From: Campylobacter ureolyticus ACS-301-V-Sch3b
GTDB lineage: Bacteria; Campylobacterota; Campylobacteria; Campylobacterales; Campylobacteraceae
Assembly: GCF_000413435.1 (NCBI RefSeq)
Contig: NZ_KE340327.1
Coordinates: 257,667 to 321,666 of the forward strand
Reading direction: 5' to 3'
Length of the DNA: 64,000 nt
Shown: piece after piece, positions 57,463 to 64,000 of the stretch
Layout: each line of letters opens with the position of its first letter
How positions within the stretch are numbered: position 1 is the stretch's first letter
Position numbers and translations under genes: made by a program
Notes under the pieces: generated by a model
Seen by the model: the letters and a program-made list of their open reading frames with translations, nothing else
What the model was told of the DNA's origin: nothing
Database searches by the model: none

Positions 57463-58203
57463 TTATTTTAAAATTTCTCCGCTTATTTTAAAGCTAATAA
57501 ATTTATCAAATTCTTTGTAAATTTCAACAAAAAGTGGTTTATTGCTTGGTTGAACAAGCTTAAAAAAAATTTTGTGATTAATTAAATTTAAAACAACTGA
57601 AGCTGCCAAACTCCCACTTGCACAAGCACTTTCATAAAATAAAGTATTAATATCTCTTACAAAAACAACAGGTTTTAAAACTTCATCTTTTACATTTATA
57701 AAACCACTTGCTTTAAGGTTAGTCAAATTTAAACTTTTTATCTTTTCAAAGCCAAATTTTTTATATTCATCATCACTTTTAAACTCTAAATTTTCTAAAT
57801 TTATAATATGAGTAATACCATCTAAATTTACTAAATATTCAAAATCATTTAGCTTTTTTATATCAAATTTATCACTAAAATTTGAAATTGTAAAAATGCC
57901 AAACTCATCCTTGCCACATTTAAAAACTTCACCTAAATTTTTAACCTTAATCTCATCAAGACTAAATTTATCCATATAAAAAAGCCCTGCACACCTTATG
58001 GCATTTATACAGCGCTCACCACCTGCCATGTAAAGGTTAAAATCATCATCAACAAAACCCACTTGTTCAACAAATGGGTGTTTTTGCATAATCAAATCAT
58101 TTAAACTTTTATCAAGTTTTTGACTAGATTTAATATAAATTAAAGCCGTGGGATTTCCACTAGGCTTATAAATTTCATAATTTATCTTTGATAATCTATC
58201 CAT
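57463..58203 (-). CDS. DapF-fold epimerase/racemase, resembling histidine racemase CntK more than DapF
   Basis: 246 residues. Both catalytic cysteines of the diaminopimelate epimerase fold seem present: C65 in AGGERCINAIRC and C194 in ESACASGSLAAS. The usual DapF signatures CGNGxR and ECGTG are missing. By eye the pattern YKPSGNPTALI, VEQVGF, YMAGGERCIN and ESACASGS lines up with CntK-type racemases (staphylopine pathway) and Fusobacterium HisR: YNPSGNMTIL, EQVGF, MSGNEFCGN and ENSCGSGT. Its substrate is unknown. The start overlaps asd by 22 bases, so it belongs to the asd-gyrA run. Confidence 0.65.
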   Translation of the reverse strand: MDRLSKINYEIYKPSGNPTALIYIKSSQKLDKSLNDLIMQKHPFVEQVGFVDDDFNLYMAGGERCINAIRCAGLFYMDKFSLDEIKVKNLGEVFKCGKDEFGIFTISNFSDKFDIKKLNDFEYLVNLDGITHIINLENLEFKSDDEYKKFGFEKIKSLNLTNLKASGFINVKDEVLKPVVFVRDINTLFYESACASGSLAASVVLNLINHKIFFKLVQPSNKPLFVEIYKEFDKFISFKISGEILK

Positions 58204-59213
58204 TTAAGTGCAATTCTCACAGCATTTGTAGCAGCGCCAACTCTTACTTGATCAGCTACACAAAAAAGATGAAGTATTTTTTCATCAAAATTATCTTTTC
58301 TAATCCTACCGACATAAGTATAATCAGTATTTGTAGAAATAGTTGGCATTGGATAAGAGTTATTTTTAACATCGTCAATAAGCTTTATACTTGGAGCATT
58401 TCTTAAAATTTCTCTAACTTCTTCAACTTCAAAATTTCTTTCAAATTTAATAGTAATTGCCTCACTATGACTTCTTAAAACTGGCACTCTAACGCAAGTT
58501 GCTGAAAGTGGAATATTTTTATGAAGTATTTTACTAGTTTCATTTACCATTTTCATCTCTTCTTTTGTGTAGTCATTTTCCAAAAATACATCAATATGAG
58601 GAATTACATTTAAAGCAAGTTGGTGTGGAAAAACTTTATTTTCAAACTCATCAAGCTTAAAAGCAAAAAACGCTTGCATTTCATTAACAAGCTCTTCCAT
58701 TCCTTCTTTTCCTGCTCCACTTGCTGCTTGATATGTACTTACATCAACTCTTAAAATATTAAAAATATCATCAAGTGGTTTTAAAACCTGCACCATTTGT
58801 ATTGTTGAGCAGTTTGGATTTGCAATAATTCCTGTATTTTGCCATAAATTTATATCTTTTGGATTACACTCAGGCACAACTAAAGGAACATTTGGTTCCA
58901 TTCTAAAATGACTTGTGTTATCAATCACCAAAGCTCCACTTTGAGTTGCAAATTTAGCAAAATGAGCTGATACCGAACCGCCTGCACAAAAAAATGCAAT
59001 ATCAACATCATGCTCATCAAAAATAGTTTCAGTAAGCTCTTTTACAACATACTCTTTACCGCAAAACTCTAGCCTTTCCCCAGCACTTCTTGAACTTGCA
59101 AGTAAAAGTAATTCATTAATAGGAAAATTCATCTCCTCAAGTATTAGTAAAATTTCTTCTCCAACCGCACCTGTAGCTCCTACAACTGCAACATTAAAAC
59201 GCTCTTTACTCAT
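58182..59213 (-). CDS. asd: Aspartate-semialdehyde dehydrogenase
   Basis: 343 residues, reduces aspartyl phosphate to the semialdehyde for lysine/DAP, methionine and threonine. NADP-binding [11 protein letters not shown] at the N terminus, catalytic C134 in NPNCSTIQM, and the catalytic histidine in [12 protein letters not shown] near 248. A normal bacterial Asd. The start overlaps gyrA by 8 bases; I recall asd near gyrA in C. jejuni too. Confidence 0.96.
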   Translation of the reverse strand: MSKERFNVAVVGATGAVGEEILLILEEMNFPINELLLLASSRSAGERLEFCGKEYVVKELTETIFDEHDVDIAFFCAGGSVSAHFAKFATQSGALVIDNTSHFRMEPNVPLVVPECNPKDINLWQNTGIIANPNCSTIQMVQVLKPLDDIFNILRVDVSTYQAASGAGKEGMEELVNEMQAFFAFKLDEFENKVFPHQLALNVIPHIDVFLENDYTKEEMKMVNETSKILHKNIPLSATCVRVPVLRSHSEAITIKFERNFEVEEVREILRNAPSIKLIDDVKNNSYPMPTISTNTDYTYVGRIRKDNFDEKILHLFCVADQVRVGAATNAVRIALKWIDYQR

Positions 59214-61791
59214 CGGATTCTCCTAAATTTAACTGATCTGACTCTTCACTGGTTTCTTCATCTTCTATTTTTGGACAAATTGCAATATTTACAACCTCTT
59301 CTCCATCAACATTTACAACTTTTACGCCACTTGTATTTCGACCTGCTTTTCTAATGCTTTGCATATCCACTCTAATCATCTTACCACTAGTTGTTAAGGC
59401 CATTAAATCCATCTCATCATCAACTATGACAATGCCAACTAAATCGCCTGTTTTATTTGTAAGTCTCATACAAATAACACCTTTTCCAGCTCTTTTTTGA
59501 AGTCTGTACTCTTCAGCTGTGGTTCGTTTGCCAATGCCTTTACTTGCAACACTTAAAATTTCTTGATCATTTGTTTGTAGCACTGCAGCACCTATTACAC
59601 TATCATCTTTTTCTTTAAATTTAATTGCAGTAACACCTCTTGTAACTCTTCCAGTTTCTCTAACATCAGTTACATTAAATTTAATACACATTCCCTTTTT
59701 AGTAGCAACCAAAAGCATTTGACCATGTGGTGCGACTTCGCTTTCATCTTCTATCTCATCTACTACTTCATCATCTATATTTTCATCATCAATGATTTCA
59801 TCATCATCTGTATCAAGCTCGCCTTTTTCTATAATTAAAGATGTTACTACAGTATCATTATCATCTAAATTTATAGCTTTTATTCCAACACTTCTTATGT
59901 TTGCATATTCACTTAGTTTTGTTCTTTTTACAATTCCATTTTTAGTAAATATTGTTAAGAATTTATTATCAGCAAAATCAGTTGTTGGGATGATAGCCAT
60001 AATCTGCTCATCAGGTGCAAGATCTATTAAATTTACAACTGCTTTTCCTTTTGCAGTTCTGCTTCCTTCTGGAATTTTATAAACTTTTAACCAATAAAGC
60101 TGTCCTTTATCTGTTATAAACATAAGCGTATCGTGAGTATCGCAGATAAAGAAATTCTCTATAAAATCATCATCATAAGTAGTTAATGCAACTCTTCCTT
60201 TTCCACCTCGTTTTTGTTTTTCGTAGGTTTTACTTGGAACTCTTTTTATGTATCCGCGGTGAGTTATGGTTACAACCATATTTTCATTTGGTATTAAGTC
60301 TTCTATATCAATATCATCATAATCATCAACTATTTCAGTAATTCTTGGGCACTTAAATTTATCTTTTATTTCTAATAACTCATCTTTTATAATGCCTTCA
60401 ATAAGCTCTTCGCTTTTTAATATTTTTTCCAAATTTTCAATTAATTCTAAAATTTCTCTTAACTCAGTTTCTAGTTTTTCTCTCTCTAGTCCAGTAAGCT
60501 TACTAAGTCTCATATCCAAAATAGCGTTTGATTGAAGCTCACTTAGTCCAAATTTACTCATTAATCCATCTCTTGCTGAGCTGGTATCTGCACTATTTTT
60601 AATAAGTTCAATTACTTCATCTATGTTATCAAGGGCTATTTTTAAACCTTCTAAAATATGAGCTCTAGCTCTTGCTTTTTGAAGATCAAATATAGTTCTT
60701 CTTATAACAACAGTTTTTCTATGATTTAGGAAAAGTTGTAAAAGCTCTTTTAGTGTGAAAACTTTTGGCTCTTTGTTATCAATGGCAAGCATTATAACAC
60801 CAAAAGTTGTCTCCATCATGGTTGATTTAAAAAGATGATTTAAGACAATATCACTCATGGCATCGCGTTTTAGCTCAATTACCATACGCATACCTTCTCT
60901 ATCGCTTTCATCTCTTACTTCGCTAATTCCATCAATTTCTTTATCTTTTACTAAATTTGCTATTTTTTCTATTAAATTTGCTTTATTTACTTGATAAGGA
61001 AGTTCATCAACAACGATAATATCTTTATTATTTTTCTTTTCAATATGAGTTTTTGCTCTTATTTTAATTCGTCCGCGACCTGTTTCATACGCTTCAATAA
61101 TGCCTTTTTTACCAAATATAACACCACCTGTTGGAAAATCTGGTCCTTTAATGTGGTGCATTAACTCTTTTAGTGTTGCATCTTTATTATCAAGTAAAAC
61201 CAAAAGTCCATCAACAAGCTCATCAAGGCTGTGCGGAGGGATGTTTGTAGCCATTCCAACTGCGATTCCGCTTGAGCCATTTAATAACAAATTTGGAACG
61301 CGTGCAGGTAAAACATCTGGCTCACTCATGCTTCCATCATAATTTGGTGTAAAATCAACAGTTTCTTTATCTAAGTCTTTTAAAAGCTCTTCTGCTAAAT
61401 TTGTCATTCTAGCTTCTGTATAACGCATAGCAGCAGCAGGATCACCATCAACAGAACCAAAGTTTCCTTGTCCATCGACAGTTGTTATTCTCATACTAAA
61501 AGGCTGAGCCATTCTAACTAATGCATCATAAACTGCAGTATCACCATGTGGGTGGTACTTACCAATAACATCTCCTACGATACGGGCTGATTTTTTATAT
61601 GGGCTTCTACTTCCAACACCCAAGTCATTCATAGCATAAAGTATCCTTCTATGAACTGGTTTAAGCCCATCTCTTGCATCAGGTAAAGCTCTACCTATGA
61701 TAACACTCATAGAATAATCAAGATAGCTAGTCTTTATCGAATCCTCAACATCTATTATCTCGACATTTTCATCAAAAAGATTATTTTCCAT
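59206..61791 (-). CDS. gyrA: DNA gyrase subunit A
   Basis: 861 residues from the ATG at 61791, chosen for AAGGA 5 bases upstream; a longer frame adds 11 residues without a ribosome site. Catalytic tyrosine in [11 protein letters not shown] near residue 120. The quinolone region reads [13 protein letters not shown], and T85 corresponds to Thr86 of C. jejuni, so the common resistance change is absent. The C-terminal beta-pinwheel has GQLYWLK-type repeats and QKRGGKG (the GyrA box). An acidic insert rich in Asp and Glu lies around 650-680. Confidence 0.96.
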   Translation of the reverse strand: MENNLFDENVEIIDVEDSIKTSYLDYSMSVIIGRALPDARDGLKPVHRRILYAMNDLGVGSRSPYKKSARIVGDVIGKYHPHGDTAVYDALVRMAQPFSMRITTVDGQGNFGSVDGDPAAAMRYTEARMTNLAEELLKDLDKETVDFTPNYDGSMSEPDVLPARVPNLLLNGSSGIAVGMATNIPPHSLDELVDGLLVLLDNKDATLKELMHHIKGPDFPTGGVIFGKKGIIEAYETGRGRIKIRAKTHIEKKNNKDIIVVDELPYQVNKANLIEKIANLVKDKEIDGISEVRDESDREGMRMVIELKRDAMSDIVLNHLFKSTMMETTFGVIMLAIDNKEPKVFTLKELLQLFLNHRKTVVIRRTIFDLQKARARAHILEGLKIALDNIDEVIELIKNSADTSSARDGLMSKFGLSELQSNAILDMRLSKLTGLEREKLETELREILELIENLEKILKSEELIEGIIKDELLEIKDKFKCPRITEIVDDYDDIDIEDLIPNENMVVTITHRGYIKRVPSKTYEKQKRGGKGRVALTTYDDDFIENFFICDTHDTLMFITDKGQLYWLKVYKIPEGSRTAKGKAVVNLIDLAPDEQIMAIIPTTDFADNKFLTIFTKNGIVKRTKLSEYANIRSVGIKAINLDDNDTVVTSLIIEKGELDTDDDEIIDDENIDDEVVDEIEDESEVAPHGQMLLVATKKGMCIKFNVTDVRETGRVTRGVTAIKFKEKDDSVIGAAVLQTNDQEILSVASKGIGKRTTAEEYRLQKRAGKGVICMRLTNKTGDLVGIVIVDDEMDLMALTTSGKMIRVDMQSIRKAGRNTSGVKVVNVDGEEVVNIAICPKIEDEETSEESDQLNLGESDE

Positions 61792-61835
61792 AAAATTCCT
61801 TATATTTACACATTTATTTTTCAAAAATACTAGAC

Positions 61836-61841
61836 ATTATA
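61836..61841 (-). promoter_or_regulatory. -10 box of the gyrA-asd promoter
   Basis: TATAAT on the minus strand (61841-61836) in GGATATAATG, 45 bases before the gyrA ATG. Confidence 0.6.
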
Positions 61842-62299
61842 TCCAAAAATTAGTCATTTTCAAAACTGATTTATAACTGGATTTCGTATTTTTGCTTGTT
61901 TAGCTAATAAGCAATTGTTTATTAAATTTAAATTATTATCTTTTATAATAATCAGTTCTTTATCATAATCTCTTTTTTAAAAATTTATTTTATTGTTTAA
62001 AATTTGAGTTATTATCTAAATTTAAATTATCCAAATTTTCAGTAGAATTTTATTTATTGCCAGAACTATTATTTGAATTTATTTTGCTTTTATGCTTATT
62101 ATTTCTCAGATATTTCTCTTAGTTTTTCTCTTTTTTCATCGCTCAAATTTTAGTCTTTTTTGTTTTTATAAAAACTATTTTATTTTAATAGTTTAAATTT
62201 TAATACTATTCAAATTTTATCTTATCTTAAATGTTTTTTAAAAAAAATTGTTGTTTTTATAATTAAATTTCAAGCTGTTTTTTTCAACGCTTTCTCTAC
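61842..62299. other. AT-rich intergenic stretch with probable gene relics
   Basis: About 460 bases without a full gene. On the minus strand a 16-codon open piece ending at 62099 reads NLSDEKREKLREISEK, coding-like in composition, and another piece right after the 28-codon frame below reads SRESVEKNSLKF. These could be pieces of a decayed gene. No terminator is clear. Confidence 0.4.
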
Positions 62300-62386
62300 T
62301 TATGATTTACTCCTTAAATTAAATTTTTTATCAAAGTCAATAAAAATAGTATCTAAAACTCTATTTGCTTCTGATTCTCTGCTCAT
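62300..62386 (-). CDS. Possible 28-residue reading frame downstream of the Sel1 gene
   Basis: Starts MSRESEANRVLDTIF, with an AAGGA site 6 bases before the ATG, 16 bases after the Sel1 gene stop. The good ribosome site argues for translation, but the frame may be the start of a truncated gene: coding-like pieces follow in other frames downstream. No family recognised. Confidence 0.35.
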   Translation of the reverse strand: MSRESEANRVLDTIFIDFDKKFNLRSKS

Positions 62387-62402
62387 ATTTTTTCCTTTTT
62401 AT

Positions 62403-63047
62403 TTAATATTTAAGTGTTCCCATAATTACAGCATTTTTTTCATCGTAAGATTCAAATTTTTCTGCTAACTCAAAATATTTTTTGCTTAGTTCATCGCTCT
62501 TTTTTACAAACTCTGTATCATAAGTATATATTTGAGATAAAATAACGCAAGTCATCTTATCTTCTAAAACTTCACAACCTTTTTCATAATACTTCATTGC
62601 TCTGTCAATGTTTTCTTTTGTTTGACCTGCATTATAAAAATAATAATTGCCAAGACGCATACAACCATCCGAGTCGTTACCTTGACAAGCTTTTTCAAGT
62701 AAGTTAAACTTTTTTTTGCTATAACCTCCATCACTATTTCCTTGAATACTTGAGTAAATCATCATACATCCATAACCACCACCCAAATCACAATATTTTT
62801 GGTATCTCTTGTAAGCTTCATCTATATTTATTTTTTCAAGCCAACCTAAAAGCTCGGTGTGATGAGCACATGCATTATAATCACCATTTTTACATTTTTT
62901 CTTTAAAATTTTTGGATTTGTATAACTGATAGAACCTTGTGAATCTTTATATGCAATTTGTTCTTTTTTATGTGCAAAAGCACGAGATAAAACAATTACC
63001 GCAAAAATTATATATAAAATTAATGCGTATTTTTTAAATTTATTCAA
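62403..63047 (-). CDS. Cysteine-rich Sel1/TPR-repeat protein
   Basis: 214 residues with an N-terminal signal or anchor (YALILYIIFAVIVLSRAFA), then four Sel1-like repeats of about 36 residues, each with a pair of cysteines (CKNGDYNAC, CDLGGGYGC, CQGNDSDGC, CEVLEDKMTC). Helicobacter cysteine-rich proteins (Hcp) have the same disulfide-bonded repeat form. Probably periplasmic or secreted; function unknown. Start TTG at 63047 with AAGGA 7 bases upstream. Confidence 0.8.
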   Translation of the reverse strand: MNKFKKYALILYIIFAVIVLSRAFAHKKEQIAYKDSQGSISYTNPKILKKKCKNGDYNACAHHTELLGWLEKINIDEAYKRYQKYCDLGGGYGCMMIYSSIQGNSDGGYSKKKFNLLEKACQGNDSDGCMRLGNYYFYNAGQTKENIDRAMKYYEKGCEVLEDKMTCVILSQIYTYDTEFVKKSDELSKKYFELAEKFESYDEKNAVIMGTLKY

Positions 63048-63442
63048 AATTTAATCCTTTTGGCAAATAAAACATAAATCTTAAATTTCTGGGATATTGT
63101 ATCAAATTTGGATTTAAAATATTGTTTAGATTAAAACATATTAATTTTTAAATTTAGAAATATTTTATAGTTACAAAACATATTGATAGCTTATGTTTTT
63201 GCATAATACTAGGTGTGATATGAGGCGTATTTTATAAATTTAACTTAAAAATAGCAAAGCCTTAATATTATCACTTGGTGGAGGTGTGCTCTCTCTAACT
63301 GCACCCTTATAACATTGATAATTTGGTAGTTTAAGATTACAAAAAATAAATAACTACCTTAATTACTCCCTTAATGGCTATAAATAGAATGCAACAAGCC
63401 TAAACATTTTTTTATTAAATTTTAATAGATACTTTTTCTTTG
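63048..63442. other. Gene-free stretch at the edge of a possible integrated element
   Basis: About 395 bases. A minus-strand open stretch of 37 codons (63240-63353) reads with coding-like pieces such as YKGAVRESTPPPSDNIKALL and then stops; it has no start or ribosome site and looks like the end of a decayed gene. No promoter or RNA gene recognised. Confidence 0.4.
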
Positions 63443-63607
63443 TCATTCTGTGATATAAAATAAGTCATAAGCTAGGTTAAACATTTCTTTTGGTATTTCT
63501 TTAGTGTCTTTTATCCTATAAAGATAAAGTTTTTTTCTAAATTCTTTCATAAGTGCCTTATTACCATAGCCAAAGCACTTTTTATCAACTTCAAAATTAG
63601 CTAACAT
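63443..63607 (-). CDS. Small protein next to AlpA-type regulator, function unknown
   Basis: 54 residues, starting MLANFEVDKKCFGYGNKALM, rich in Lys, Tyr and Phe. It starts 2 bases after the stop of the AlpA-like gene, so the two form a small operon. The ribosome site is weak. Such small genes next to AlpA regulators are common in integrated elements of Campylobacterota; I do not know the family. Confidence 0.55.
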   Translation of the reverse strand: MLANFEVDKKCFGYGNKALMKEFRKKLYLYRIKDTKEIPKEMFNLAYDLFYITE

Positions 63608-63609
63608 TT

Positions 63610-63819
63610 CTAATCTTTCTTATCGGTTCTTATATCTGTTGTAAAAAACTCATCTACTTCATCAGCTTTAAAAAGCGTAATATTAGCTGTTGGCTTTATA
63701 GTCTTTAATTTGCCACTAGCAACTAACCTCCATACTGTTGGAATTGATACGCTGTATAATTTGGCAACTTGACTAGCTCTTAACATTCTAGGGGTTTGTT
63801 TTGTAATGGTATTTTCCAT
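63610..63819 (-). CDS. AlpA/excisionase-type DNA-binding protein
   Basis: 69 residues with a MerR/excisionase-like helix-turn-helix (LRASQVAKLYSVSIPTVW, about 13-30) followed by a wing segment (RLVASGKLKTIKPTANITLF). AlpA proteins activate prophage or element genes, and related excisionases direct integrase. No integrase is in the window, but the element would continue to the right. Ribosome site AAAGGA 9 bases upstream. Confidence 0.8.
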   Translation of the reverse strand: MENTITKQTPRMLRASQVAKLYSVSIPTVWRLVASGKLKTIKPTANITLFKADEVDEFFTTDIRTDKKD

Positions 63820-63972
63820 TTTAAAAATTCCTTTCTTTTTGTATTTTAGTTAAATCATTTACCGCCTTAAGTTTTCATCATTTTTAAAAAAACTAATGAA
63901 AACAATAATTTTCAATACAAAAAACTACAATAGCCCTATTTAGACGGTTTCTAACTTTCTTTAAAAGTGAAT

Positions 63973-63991
63973 TTAAGGTTCGTAACCTTAA
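63973..63991. repeat. Perfect inverted repeat near the window edge
   Basis: TTAAGGTT (63973-63980), CGT, AACCTTAA (63984-63991). It lies about 155 bases upstream of the AlpA-like start. Could be an operator for a divergent regulator or part of the element; the neighbouring gene is outside the window. Confidence 0.4.
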
Positions 63992-64000
63992 AGTGTTATA

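Noticed and set aside
59206..61824. Longer gyrA start at 61824
   Set aside because: The ATG at 61791 has AAGGA at the right distance and matches known GyrA N termini.

Overview
The window is a very AT-rich bacterial chromosome segment that reads as a Campylobacter-type member of the Campylobacterota. The evidence is the protein content, the many TTG and GTG starts, the isolated TATAAT -10 boxes, and gene blocks whose order matches what I recall from C. jejuni: ctpA-purC-purS-purQ to htpG-rhodanese; aspA-dcuA beside an Asp/Glu racemase; mrdA through engB, lptA, lptC, kdsC, rlpA, mltD, tatD, recN, nadK, aspS, adk, ppa; and mnmC-amiC-npd-tyrS-spoT-rpoZ-pyrH-envC-ftsX-ftsE-trmB-fn3-rluD. The species is not settled; an anaerobic, low-GC Campylobacter would fit.

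Layout. 1-5.6 kb, plus strand: end of a C-terminal processing protease, purine genes purC/purS/purQ, an SH3 periplasmic protein and a frameshifted htpG. 5.6-10 kb: periplasmic rhodanese, aspartase plus C4-dicarboxylate carrier (aspartate to fumarate for anaerobic respiration) and an Asp/Glu racemase. 10-14.5 kb: class II DAHP synthase, two tandem RarD-type transporters and small membrane proteins. 14.8-25.4 kb, minus strand: an envelope block (PBP2, MreD-like protein, LptA, LptC, KdsC, RlpA, MltD) mixed with argA, hisB, tatD, recN and nadK. 25.4-29.5 kb, plus: aspS, adk, ppa and a MetE-like protein. 29.5-45.2 kb, minus: a long run holding the FtsE-FtsX-EnvC-type-activator-amidase division module, SpoT/RpoZ, PyrH, TyrS and tRNA/rRNA modification enzymes. 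45.2-50.4 kb: rodA-like mrdB, a metallo-beta-lactamase-fold hydrolase, a broken zinc-ribbon membrane gene, tRNA-Asn, pyrC and pyrB. 50.5-63 kb: creA, a HAD phosphatase, a patatin, a three-gene flavocytochrome operon, an NlpC/P60 lipoprotein, hemE, a DapF-fold epimerase, asd, gyrA and a Sel1-repeat protein. 63.2-64 kb: the edge of what looks like an integrated element (AlpA/excisionase-type regulator, a small protein, coding relics, an inverted repeat).

Most notable is the operon at 52.57-54.95 kb. It encodes a vanillyl-alcohol-oxidase/p-cresol-methylhydroxylase-family flavoprotein with the histidine that carries covalent FAD in VAO, a secreted one-haem cytochrome c, and a small Tat-signal protein that may carry the leaderless flavoprotein to the periplasm. 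This would let the cell oxidise a 4-alkylphenol-type compound and feed electrons into its respiratory chain. Also notable: a DapF-fold protein that resembles histidine racemases of the CntK type more than DapF; two genes broken by single-base changes in homopolymer A tracts (htpG and the zinc-ribbon membrane protein); and a degenerate, probably non-catalytic EnvC-type LytM protein beside ftsEX.

All calls come from reading sequence and translations; no database search was run.
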